Both the position numbers and the translations under genes were made by a program. Shown here one piece after another: positions 19,900-56,288 of a DNA stretch of 64,000 bases. The notes under the pieces are model-generated. The model was not told where the DNA came from and did no database searches. It worked only from the letters and a program-made list of their open reading frames with translations. Positions within the stretch are counted from its first letter, which is position 1, and every line of letters begins with the position of its first letter. The stretch is from contig CAVNZM010000004.1 of the NCBI GenBank assembly GCA_963693365.1, positions 3,410,001 to 3,474,000 on the forward strand, read 5' to 3'. Origin of the DNA: Amoebidium appalachense (Eukaryota; Ichthyosporea).

Positions 19900-20989
19900 C
19901 AACGCAGCCGCACGGCCCCGGGGCCGGAGGGCATGCCGCGGTATTTGTATACCGTGGCACAAATCACATACAAAAAGGCATATATTTATCTTATAAAGAA
20001 AATACAAGGTGCTTTTGAAAACCTTCACTTTAAATTTTGATTGCAGCTGAATCAAGGCTTCCTATAAGCAAACATAGGAGGCTTGTCAGTGAATCGATCA
20101 GCAAACCTTGCGCATGCAGAAAACAGGGCCCGGCCCCGGCCTGGCATGCATTCGCAACCTCAGGGCCGGCTGTGATGCATAAGGCTTCAGTTCTTTGGCA
20201 AAATTTCAAATGATCGTGAAAGACTTGTAACACGGACTGTGATGCAGAAAAGAAAACAATCACAATGGAATGGAGTGCTAATTCCTCATTTTAAGCGGGC
20301 CGCCGGTCGATTTGAAACTGCGGCCCTCAGACACGTGCCACTGTGCTAGTCGACGTCGTCCAGGTGTAAACCCAGAGGAATGCACAATCTGTTCTATCAC
20401 CTAAAAAATCATCACAGCGTAGATTTGACCCAATCATTGACTGTCTTCGCACATTCCAAACGCATACCAAAGATAAAACATCCGAGGAGGACACAGTGGT
20501 CATGACGGTCTCGGCGCGTGGGCCTTTAATGGCCCCAAACTTCCAATTCCGCAGCTTACTTTCCTGACATTTTACAATTCCCTTTTATAATATTACTTTT
20601 TTTTTTATTGTTTTAGAGAAACTTTTTATTACTAGGCTGCTGTTTTTGTATTGAGTCGACCTGTAAGTACCGTTCCCTCGACTAGCAGAGATTTGAACCC
20701 CATCAGCACCTCCCGACAGAGGTTGGTAACAGGTTGGGAATTAGTGCCTTTTCACTTCTTGTGAGCGTCCAAGTGGCTAAATTAAGGTGAAACGATTTCA
20801 CAATTTCCATTCTTCTGAGGGCCCACACGCATTTTTTGGCTCAGCTTTCGTTGCCATTAGACAAATAACTGGGCCAAGAACAATAACAGTCTCGACAGTG
20901 CTTGTGCACCTGGATAAAGAGGGTCTTTACTCTGTTCTTGCGAATGGTGCGAACGCTCACATCAAGGTAGTGGGTGCAACCGTCTGAGA
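19900..20989. other. spacer upstream of the TSP1/CBM20 gene
   Basis: Non-repetitive sequence without a convincing exon. It must hold the 5' UTR and promoter of the gene starting at 20990. A tRNA-like relic on the minus strand near 20290-20370 (TAGCACAGTGG A-box) is described as a finding. Confidence 0.4.
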
Positions 20990-34029
<13,040 letters not shown>

Positions 34030-34094
34030 TTTTAGAAGTTTCTAAAGCCATTTCAGATTCCTTGTTTCACATTTCCTATAGAGTTCGAACTACC

Positions 34095-34100
34095 AATAAA
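34095..34100 (+). terminator. polyadenylation signal AATAAA
   Basis: AATAAA lies 66 bases after the TGA of the CBM20 exon. It is the first such hexamer after the transmembrane exon, which supports treating 20990-34029 as one transcription unit. Confidence 0.55.
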
Positions 34101-35602
34101 ACTTACTGCCTATGGCCAGTGTATGGCGGCTAAATAGTGATTGGTTGTTGAGTGCTGCACATGCTGCACATGATTGGGCTCTGCCATGTAGAAATGTTAC
34201 CTATTTTGCTGTTATGTTTCAGTGGGTATAGGATGGGGTTCGGGGGTCGTTGTTTGCGTCTTTCTTGTTGTGCACTGGCCTAATAGAGACATGCGCGCAC
34301 CGTGTGTTAAGCTGGTACGAGCCTAAATTGGTAGTGTTTGTTTAATTTTGTGTTGGGTAGGTGGGAGGGTGAGGTATTAGTGGTGGTGGTGGTTGAGGGA
34401 GGGGGGGGGGGGGGGTAGAGTTAATTTAGTTAGTAACAAGAAAAAGGCTGAACAGTTAGTTCAACTGGCATAGGTATGTGGGAATGTAGGTGCACGTGAC
34501 GATGAACGGTGGGCTAGAATTAGTGGTGTCGGCACAGCCACTTTCAATAGATCAAATTGTGGCTTTTGTTCGAGATTTATACTCTTTTTAAGTTTTTAAT
34601 GGTAACTAGACAGTGGGTCTTTCGGATTAAAATTTTATGTACCCTAGCTGCACACGTAAGGTGTAATCCCAAGTAGATTCGACACAGGCTAATGTACACG
34701 TGTAATTTAGACTATAAATAGTTCTGCGGTTGTGCACGTTGATTAGTTGGTATTGAGATATATGCAATGTGGATAACCGTCGAGATATGTCAGATATGTT
34801 GGGCGAGATTCGGAAATAAAATGAGCCTTTAAACGCAAGTGCCTCTCCTTTCCGAGATCTCCGAAGTTCTCTTTATCTTTAGAACGTGATATTTCTTTTT
34901 TGACTGCATTTATTTAACCGATATATGAAGGTGTAAGTATGGAGTGCATACTTGCCAGGCAAGAGAGAGACTTCATGAATTACATGTACATTATGAGTAA
35001 GTAAGATGAAGGGGCAAGGGGGATATCGATTCAACACGAGGTGACGTTCGGAAAAAAAAAAAATCAATATGAAAACAGAGGTGGATGTGGGGAATCAATA
35101 TCAGGTTCGATATCGATCAATCTACAACGAAACAGGGAATAGACAAGGGTCATAACATTCGTTCTAAGCGCCAAAAGAAAAAGACAAAAGAGAAAAAATG
35201 GTGAAATGAGATCTAACCTAACACCGTGTGTTTTTACCGTGCTAAAAACTTGCTCCAAGCATTCAAGAGACGCAACCAAAATACTGTACCTGTTAGGTTT
35301 GCAGAACATATTCCAACATAATAGTAACATCTCTTGCCACCACCATGTACGGAACAAAAAAAGCATAGATTCTAGTTTGCCTAGCCATAACATCGTATAT
35401 ACAAGTGCCACGTGCACGAGGCATGCAACAACGTGTACGTGGCACTGTATGTGTTGCGAGTGATGAGTAACAGGCCTACCCACATGCGTTAGCAACATAC
35501 ACAATCACACACACACATGCAAAATTATCCGAGTGGTTACGTTCTCACAGTGTCGCCTACATCAACCCCTTGCACGAACATTCCTAGTCCCCTAATTTTT
35601 TC
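34101..35602. other. convergent spacer between TSP1/CBM20 and bHLH-PAS genes
   Basis: Mostly ordinary mixed sequence with one G run (about 34403-34414). TTTATT at 34908-34913 could be the minus-strand poly(A) signal of the bHLH-PAS gene. The part at 35.1-35.4 kb matches the flank of the pseudogene at 12.2-12.5 kb. No gene is seen. Confidence 0.45.
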
Positions 35603-47944
<12,342 letters not shown>

Positions 47945-48338
47945 AGTGAAAACTTTACCACAACTGCGATCTACAAAAGTAAATATGGTGTCAAGGTGTG
48001 TTACAACCCGTGTTACTAAGGGCCCAAAACGGGAACTTCAGTGGCGTGTCTGTGTTAGGATCTTCAACAGTATGAACCTAGCGACCCGAGAAAACATTTA
48101 TACTCCAGCGAATATGACAGTACGAAGCTCATTTACTAGATTTGAAGGTTTCTTTGACACAGAACTTCTCTGAGAATATACTTCAAACTGGCATTCGCAG
48201 TCTTCTTGCTTTTTCCCTGACTCCCGTCGAAGCGTGCTTCAACTTTTCAAGGCTTCTGTTTATAGACCGGTTTAGAAATGATTTTTTTCAAATTCTGCCT
48301 AACCTTATATGGCTCACAGGAACAATTTGAATCTTGTG

Positions 48339-48354
48339 ATTGGCTGCGCCAAAA
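48339..48354 (-). promoter_or_regulatory. overlapping-range E2F and CCAAT sites of the bHLH-PAS gene
   Basis: On the minus strand the sequence reads TTTTGGCGCAGCCAAT: an E2F-like TTTTGGCGC followed directly by a CCAAT box. It is about 395 bases upstream of the ATG at 47944. The two-site composition matches the gene 1 promoter, though here they are only one or two bases apart. Confidence 0.5.
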
Positions 48355-50228
48355 GTAAGGGCCAAGGTAAGGGCCGCTCAGGCGGTGACAGGCCAAAATC
48401 TCAGACCGACAGCCTCTCAAAAGCAGTTAGGCCCCGATTTTACTTAGAAAGTTGGTTTTCGGCCATAAGATGAAGTTTTAGCAAATAAAAAGACGCGCAA
48501 AAATGATATAGGCAGTCGGGGTGCTCCGAGAATGCCTAACACGCTGAAATCTATCGATCATCAAAACCCGTCTTGCATAGCCTCCTACCACCCTGTCTCG
48601 AGGTCGATCGTCTATAATGAAATTATGGTTTTTGCCTGTTTTCGCTACGAAACAGGGGCCGGACACCCCATGTTGCTTATACAAAAATTGCTTGTTGCTT
48701 TGTTTATCAAATTATTTACTAATGGAGCAAAACCCCTTTTCTATTCAAATTAGTGATTTCAAGCATTTTAAGCAGGATTTGGTATATGACCGCCCATCAC
48801 TCAGCCCTTCATTTCGCCAGTTCGGCTGGCTGGATCTCCCTAGATCAAAGCAAACACATTGAGAGTCTCAATTAGTAAATCTAAATTGGTCTATATATGG
48901 TAGATATCTGGATCACCAAAGCTCGGCTGCTGAATGACCCCCCCGAAATTACCCAGACATTGTGGCTGCCATTTTTTGTTATACCCGGTAACCCATAACT
49001 CACAAAAATCCATAAGAAGCGCATCAGAAAGGAGATGCTGTATGCAGACCGATATAATAAAAGATTGAACTGCTAAGCTAAAGCTTTGGAGATAAAGTAT
49101 TATGTACAAGCGCCACAGCCAGTCTGAGCCAGATAATAGATATGAAAATTATTGCTTGTTACTGGATAATTCGTGAAGTTTTTTTTTTAATGTCTTCTCA
49201 GTATGCCGTGCATACTTGCATATCTTTCCGTCGAATAAATCCAGTCAAACGAAAAAAAATGTACAGGCTTTGAAATGCAGAAGGGGGATTTATGCACTTT
49301 GTATTGCTGCGGACTCATCGTCCTGCCTATCCTGCCTCACTTGACCGCCTACTGCGTTTCCAGCGCAGCCAATCAAATACAGCTAGTGACTTATGTAGAA
49401 CCCCCCATTGCTTATAGGTCACAGGAGATGCTACTTGTATGATTCTCCTTCCTTTTGATTGGCTGTATTATTTTGGCTCGCGGGTCAACAGGGTCCCCCC
49501 AGGGCTTGGGCGTCTTAGGGCAAAACCCGGGGAGTTTGACCGCCTTCACGGTCGCCGACGACTTTCTTTCCTGTATCGAGGGTTCTCTTTGACGTAAATA
49601 TGCCGATTTTCATCGTAATTCAACCCCTGCGGGTCGAGTCGTGCTTGATCCCGAACTGACCCGAGACCCGAGTCCGGGCAGCCGGACCACAGTCACCACA
49701 CACAGTAAACATCAGTCCGAAAGCTTTCTTGTGGCACGTACTCAGTGAACTTGTCTGTTAGTGCGTGTGTAGATCCTGAGAATCGAAGCCAAGCATGCGC
49801 TTGTAGCTTACGCCACATCTGAAAGCATGTAGCTATTTTGTTAACTTCTTCACCTTCTTGCAATGTGCTCGTGTTGACGCCACTCCCAAGGAGCTAAAGC
49901 TTAATTTAAGGGGGGGTGGTAGTTGGAAATCAGAACACCGAGCTTGGTGTGCTAGATTGATTTTACAGCAGCGAGCTGGGCAATTAAACACTGGGCCGAG
50001 CCGGCCCACGAGGCTGTTGTTGGGAGCCGTGATTGTCAAAGACAGAGGACGTCTCAGGGAAACGGTGGTCGGAAGAGTACAACTTGACTAAGATACGTCG
50101 GACCTCGATCTAATTTAAATTAGGATTCGTCTAAAAAACTTCATACTACAAAATGCATACAGCCTGTGAGAGATGACTTTGAGGAGCAAAAATTTAATTA
50201 GAAAGGGAGGAGTGTTATACGGGCGGGC

Positions 50229-50260
<32 letters not shown>

Positions 50261-50940
50261 GGGATGTTTGCAAAAGGAAGTTGTCCTGCAGTGAAAGGGA
50301 GAGCTGTTCGCGGATCGAGAGAAGCGATGTATTTGCAAAAGTAAGGAAGGGGTTTTGGGAGAGAAAAACGTGCAAGTTGTTGTGATCACACACGAGTCAG
50401 CAACTGATAATGGGGTGTGGTGCCTATGCGGCCGTGCAGGGAGAGTGCTTACACAGAGAGTCAACAATCTAATGGGGATAATCCCAAAAACAAAACTTCC
50501 CTTGATTATACAAATACTGGATCTTTTCGAGATGCTGCTTGTGACAAACCTTCCCCCCCCCCCCCCCCAGCCTTCACCTACAAGTGCCTGTGTGGAGGCA
50601 GTAGCCTATAGGTGGGGAAAGATGGGAAAGACGAGTTAGAAAAGGGGGAAAGGCTGAGGGGGATGGGAGGAGTAGGGGGACCGGAGGAGGAAGGAAGGGG
50701 GGGGGGGGGGGGGGGCTGTAGCAAAAATAAGAAGAGCAGGAAAGAGGACACGGGTGTAAGCTACAGCCACACGAGAGTGAACAGTAGTAGGCAAAAACAT
50801 AGCCTGGGGGCAAACGAACAGCCTTTACAGACAACTTTCTTCAATATGATAACATAAAGTGGTCGTGTAAACAAAACATGGTGCATTATAGCAAAGCTAT
50901 TGACGTGCCACGTGTCAGTAAAATAGAACTTCTTTGAAGA
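48355..50940. other. spacer between bHLH-PAS and histone H1 genes
   Basis: Low in microsatellites compared with the rest. Two CCAAT boxes in opposite orientation (49369-49373 and 49458-49462) lie in inverted CAGCCAATCAA sequences about 85 bases apart, which may mark an unassigned promoter. G runs occur at 50229-50257 and 50698-50714. No exon could be supported. Confidence 0.4.
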
Positions 50941-50965
50941 GTGGGTGGGTGTTTAAAAACACCCA
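50929..50965 (-). terminator. histone 3' stem-loop and downstream element
   Basis: On the minus strand GGGTGTTTTTAAACACCC (50965-50948) folds into a GGGTGT/ACACCC stem, is followed by ACCCA, and starts about 38 bases after the H1 stop. A purine-rich CAAAGAAG follows, like the U7-binding histone downstream element. The canonical loop is four bases; here six bases lie between the six-base stems. Confidence 0.65.
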
Positions 50966-51003
50966 ATTTTTGTTTTCGGCGGGCTCAGACGAAGTTTGCA
51001 CGC

Positions 51004-51663
51004 TTACTTCTTGGGGGCGGCCTTCTTGGTGGATGCCTTCTTGGGCTTAGCGGCAGCCTTGGGCTTGGCAGCCTTCTTGGCAGCAGCAGGCTTGGTAGCC
51101 TTAGGCTTTGGGGCAGCCTTGGGCTTGGCAGCGGCCTTGGGCTTGGCGGCAGCCTTGGGCTTGGCGGCGGCCTTGGGCTTAGCGGCGGCCTTGGGCTTGA
51201 CTGCTGCCTTCTTGGTCGCAGCCTTCTTGGGCTTGGCGGCCTTCTTGGTGGACGTCTTCTTCACCTTCTTGGCGGCGGGCTTGGCAGCCTTGGGCTTGGC
51301 AACCTTCTTGGGCTTCTCGGGCTTCTTGGCAATAGCAGTCAGGCGGAAGGTGTTGGCATGGCCCTTGGCACTAGCAAGAAGACCCTTAGCAGCGGCGCGC
51401 TTGATAGCCAGCTTGACCTGGGTGGCACCAGCGGCACCAACTTGGTACTTGCCCTCGACCCACTTCTGGATGGCCTGGCGGGAGGAGCCGTTGCGCTCGT
51501 TCAGTGCCTTGATGGCCTCCACAACCATGTCGTGGTACTTGGGGTGGGTGGCGGCTTTCTTGGCGGCCTTGGGCTTGGCGGCCTTAGGCTTCTTCTCCTT
51601 GGTGGCCTTGGCAGGGGCGGCGGCCGCCGGGGCAGCGGGGGCGGCAGGGGCGGCGTCAGCCAT
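51004..51663 (-). CDS. linker histone H1
   Basis: An intronless gene of 219 residues. After an Ala/Pro N-terminus (MADAAPAAP) and Lys-rich stretch comes the winged-helix globular domain at about 40-110: THPKYHDMVVEAI, SSRQAIQKWVEGKY and KLAIKRAAAKGLL, then GHANTFRLT. The C-tail is Lys/Ala/Pro with five KPKAA repeats that bind linker DNA. The start at MADAAP is chosen because a TATA box lies only 60 bases upstream and a longer in-frame start would fall almost on it. The 3' stem-loop suggests replication-dependent, non-polyadenylated mRNA. Confidence 0.94.
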   Translation of the reverse strand: MADAAPAAPAAPAAAAPAKATKEKKPKAAKPKAAKKAATHPKYHDMVVEAIKALNERNGSSRQAIQKWVEGKYQVGAAGATQVKLAIKRAAAKGLLASAKGHANTFRLTAIAKKPEKPKKVAKPKAAKPAAKKVKKTSTKKAAKPKKAATKKAAVKPKAAAKPKAAAKPKAAAKPKAAAKPKAAPKPKATKPAAAKKAAKPKAAAKPKKASTKKAAPKK

Positions 51664-51723
51664 TTTGTAAGTTTGGTATCTGTTACGAAACGTATACTGA
51701 GTGACCGTTATGTCCCTCGCTGA

Positions 51724-51858
51724 AATATATAGAGCTCCACACATTATTAGTTGACGGATCGGTTAAAATGGAAGACCAATTGGGCTTTACCTGTGTTAAT
51801 AGAAGGGGGGCAAATTTATCCGCAAATGACGTTTTACCCCTCTCTTCAAGTAGCCAAT
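51724..51858 (-). promoter_or_regulatory. H1 promoter: TATA box and CCAAT box
   Basis: TATATATTT on the minus strand (51731-51723) lies about 65 bases before the H1 ATG. CCAAT at 51854-51858 lies about 190 bases before it. A compact TATA plus CCAAT layout is usual for replication-linked histone genes. Confidence 0.6.
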
Positions 51859-51859
51859 C

Positions 51860-53003
51860 ATTGCCGTACTTGCTCCTTCAAATAAACTTTCTGAGCCGGC
51901 CGCGTCGACTGAGCCGAAGGCGAAGTCCGGCCTCGTTGTTCAACGCCCAACGGTGTGCTGAGTTTACACGCTCTATATTTTGGGAAACGGTGGCTTTATT
52001 CATGTTGCTGGTTTTTTACCTACAAACGAATTCGCCAGCTCACGTGTCTTCACACTCAATCTCTACACGAACACGCGCACAACATTGCATGCCACCACGC
52101 GGTAGGGTGGGCCCCACGTGCAAAGCCCGCACAAACGCAAGTGCACACAGGCTGACGCAGGCACACACGCACACACACAAACACACACACACATAGACGC
52201 AGGCACACACGCACACACACAAACACACACACACATACACCAGTATTGTACATGTACCTCGTAAAATCGGACAGTGTACGGCTACCATGCCCATGACACA
52301 CCGGTACCCGCAATGACCTGTATTGCACTTGAACACGACCAACACATCCCCTCACACCTCGCACTCAAAACACAGGAACACACGTGTACACGCACAAACA
52401 CGTGAACACACAAACACTTACATGCCTGCTGGCGCAAACACGCTGCAGACACAAGCACAGGTACACGTTGGCGTGCCGCGCACACATAGAGACTTCTTAC
52501 CTGAAGCACACGTCTACTGCACAATTTGCACTGATCCCAACTGTGAGCACAACCTCACCGTCACTCATGGCCATGTACAAATGCGCATGCACACGGTGCT
52601 CTTATCATGATTGAAGGCTCTCTCCTCGGCATAGCTACTACAATAACACGTGTGTAAGTCAGCTCAACCAGCCGCGAAGACGTAGCCCAAAGTTACACTT
52701 AAACTTTAACAAATCAAACATGCAAACTGAATCAGATTTCCCATGCCATGCCATTGGAGTGCCGATCTCAATTGGGCATCTGCTCCTGCCCCGTTGCGGA
52801 ATCTGAAAACAGACCGTCGGACACTGGGGGAGGGGGGGGAGGGCTTTGTGCATTGACTCTACCGCGGTGTGACACCAAAAAACTCTGCTAAGTGGGTTTA
52901 TCAAGATGCCGTCTGTTGTGGCATTTTCTATTACCAGGTCCGAGAAAGTTTTTACTTTATATTTATAATTAGTACTATTTTACAATTGATATTTTTCTTT
53001 TTT

Positions 53004-53048
<45 letters not shown>

Positions 53049-53669
53049 CTGTGTGTTGCCGGGGTTGCCAGGTGTGCTTGCACGTGCCACACAAATACGT
53101 GTACAAGTACATCATACGGTACACGCAAACATTTGGAAGATTGCATGAGCACACCTCAGACTAGCTAGTATCACCACAGTGCACCCATGCATATGTGCAT
53201 GTGTACATATGTGAGCAGCACCGTTGAACCGGGAGGCCAAATGATTGCGAGCACATGTGCATGCCGTATATGCGGAAAATGGACAAGCTTTTCTGCTTGA
53301 AAATTTGAACCCGACCAGCAGCTGCACGTGCACGTGACCTATCATATGTGTGGGTGGCAACGGCATATTTACTGTTGCGAAGTTTTTTTTTTTTCGAGCT
53401 GAAGCGTGTTTCAGAACCATTGACTTATGCACAGGTTTTTTGACCATTTCGGCCTGTGTGACTAACAATGTTGAAACTAGCGAAAGCATTGTATGTAACT
53501 CGAAGTGTGTGCACATAATCACGAGCGAAATAAGCAAATCATATTGATTCACTTCATATAATCACAAGATATTCTTTAGATCTTTTTAAGCATAGCATAG
53601 GCCACAACCACAACTCGTGTGAAACCCTTTACTATAATCACACACACACACAAATACATTGGTTGACGT
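51860..53669. other. spacer between H1 and AGFG genes
   Basis: It contains two tandem copies of a CA-rich block of about 40 bases beginning GACGCAGGCACACACGCA (near 52155-52235), and a G run of about 40 at 53008-53048. I see no exon. Confidence 0.4.
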
Positions 53670-55536
53670 TTACAGAAAAGGATTTGAGTTAGAACCAACC
53701 TTTGCCCCACCAGCGTCTCCCACAGACCCACCCACCCCTGCCGTATTCGATACCGGGCCAAATGGGTTGTAGCTGTTCCCCACTCCATTTGGCATAGTAC
53801 TAGTGGTGGTTTTTGCAGCCTCAGTCGCAAATGGGTTGGTGGGGTCGAAGCTAGTTGTGGTTTTGCTCGTATATGATTGGAAAACGTCCGTTGGCGCTGC
53901 CGTTGTTGTTGTGGTGGTGGTGGGTTGCATGGTGAAGGCGGGGAGTGGTGCTGCTTGGGGTGCGCCAAAGATGGATGTTTCTTGCACCTCGGCTGCAAAC
54001 AATGCTGCATACTTGTCACTTGCATTACTCGTAGGGCCTGGCGCAGGTGTCGAAAATGGTTGTGAAAAAGAAAGCGTCGTGCCGTTTGCCTGTGTGTTTG
54101 CTGACGTTGCCACACGCCCGGGGGTAGTAGAAGAACGAACGAAGGGTGGGCCAAATAGTGACGTTGCAGGGAGTGGCTGTATCGGGGTTGCAGAAAGAGG
54201 TGAAGGTGTGATGATGGGGAACGTGGTAGTGACGGGGGTAAGAGCAGCTCCTTGGCCCAGTCGCTGCTGCTGTGCCGGTGCAAAGAACGGGCCGGTGGTG
54301 TTGGCACCCGCCATGGCTGCAGGGGTGGTGGGGGCACTTGCAGTCATGCCTGGGTTTGTGTTGAACATCAGTGCATCAAGAGATGCACTGCCGGGAATGG
54401 GGGTAAGGCCGGCGGCCACAACACTTGCTCTCTTCTGTTGAGATGTGCGGCGAATGGATGTGCGTCGGGCAACCTCCACAAATGGATCACCCCCATCACC
54501 CTTCTGCGCCGAAGGTGTCGACATGCCTGGAAGAGACTGTGCCCCCGGGGGAAGAGAAGACTTGCGGGTAATGTTTGCTTGGTTCGTTTGGGCCGCGGAT
54601 GGGATGGGGGGCATGCTATTGTAGAGGAAACCTGGCAGGTTGGGGTTGGGGCCGGGGGATGGGAATGGCTGGGTGTTAGCCCCTGCCGGTGTGCTCATCT
54701 GCCGGAGTGGGCCGGCAAAGGGGGTGCGGAGGTCGGGGGTGCTGCCATGTGTGGACAACCGCCTTGGTGCGTTTGAAGGCCCCGTGCATGATGCCGCATG
54801 CTGCTGGATGGTGCTGGAAGCAAACTTCTGGAAGCACATGGGACATTCCGCCTGGCTCGAAACGGCAGACTCGGGCTTGGGTGGGTTGGTTAAGCTCATA
54901 GACTGTATGCCGCCTGCAAGTGTAGTAGCATCGGTGGTAGCAGGTGCCGAGAATGGTGCTGCCGAAAAGCCCCCACCGGGGGCATACCACTTCTTTTTCT
55001 CGTATTTGTCTCGGATCATGGCTGCTAGCTGGACTGCGGTCCTTGGGGGTGGGTCTACTTTAGGGTCGTAGGTGGCTAGCCAGACTCTGGCTGCTGCAGC
55101 ATTACCCCCTTGTTCAAGCTCCTGTGGTACGATATATATCGTGAGCATGAAGGGTTGAATGCCACAATGGTATGAGCTAGTAGTATGGCATAATAAAACA
55201 GATTAAAGGCAGCGAGGGAATGATTGGCAGAGGGAAAATGAAAAGGAGGGAAGGGTGGGTGGGTGGGGGGGGGGGGGGGGGGGGGAGAAGAGAGTAGTGA
55301 ATGTAGGGGCAGAAGGGGGGGGGGGGGGGGGGGGTTGAATGCATCATAAAGTACGAAGTGCACAAGAACAACGGATAACACGATGCAGAATGCAACCATA
55401 CATAAAGAGTATGCATAATAAGGGGATTATTGTGCAAACCAGACTAACTATTTCACGGGCTACAAAGAATACGAGGATGTGTGTGCATGTGGTCATGTGC
55501 TCGATCATACATACGTCAAGTGTGTGTGAGAGAGAG

Positions 55537-55567
<31 letters not shown>

Positions 55568-55591
55568 AAGAGAGAGAGAGGAAAGCAAGAT

Positions 55592-55649
<58 letters not shown>

Positions 55650-55915
55650 GGTTGGGTGTGTGTGCGGGTACAGACGCGCACACATTTTAGTATGTTTGGT
55701 GTTTCATACGGGCATGCCTGGGGATGTGTGTTTGTGTGGATGTGCAGCATGAGTATGCCCATGCCCGGGTAGCAGGGGAAGTGGAGGAGGTGTTGGGTGG
55801 GGTGGGGGAAGGGAGAGGGGGGGGGGGGGGGGGGGGGGGGGGGGAAGAATGTGCTGTAGAGTGTGAAGTGCACATTCATGACAGACAACACGATGCCGAT
55901 GTCAACGAAGAGCCA

Positions 55916-55960
<45 letters not shown>

Positions 55961-56240
55961 CGTACGAGGAAAATGAGAAAACAGGAGAAAGAGAAAGGGA
56001 CAAGGAAAACGATTCGAAGAGAGAGGAAGCAGGGGGGGGGGGGGGGGGGGGGGGGGTTGAATGCGGAACACGGTACGAAGTACGCATACACGAAGGACAC
56101 ATGCAAAGGCAGTAAAGAATACGAGGATGTGTGTGCATGTGGTCATGTGCTCGATCATACATACGTCAAGTGTGTGTGAGAGAGAGGGAGGGGGGGGTGG
56201 GGGTGGGGGGGGTGGGAAGAGAGAGAGAGGAAAGCAAGAT

Positions 56241-56288
<48 letters not shown>

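Noticed and set aside
50996-51723. Large plus-strand frames opposite histone H1 (Leu/Gly- and Ala/Leu-rich)
   Set aside because: They are antisense shadows of the Lys/Ala codons of H1, which is clearly recognisable.
53803-54776. Plus-strand frames opposite the AGFG gene
   Set aside because: They are shadows of the minus-strand exon, which has the ArfGAP continuation, zinc finger and NPF motifs.
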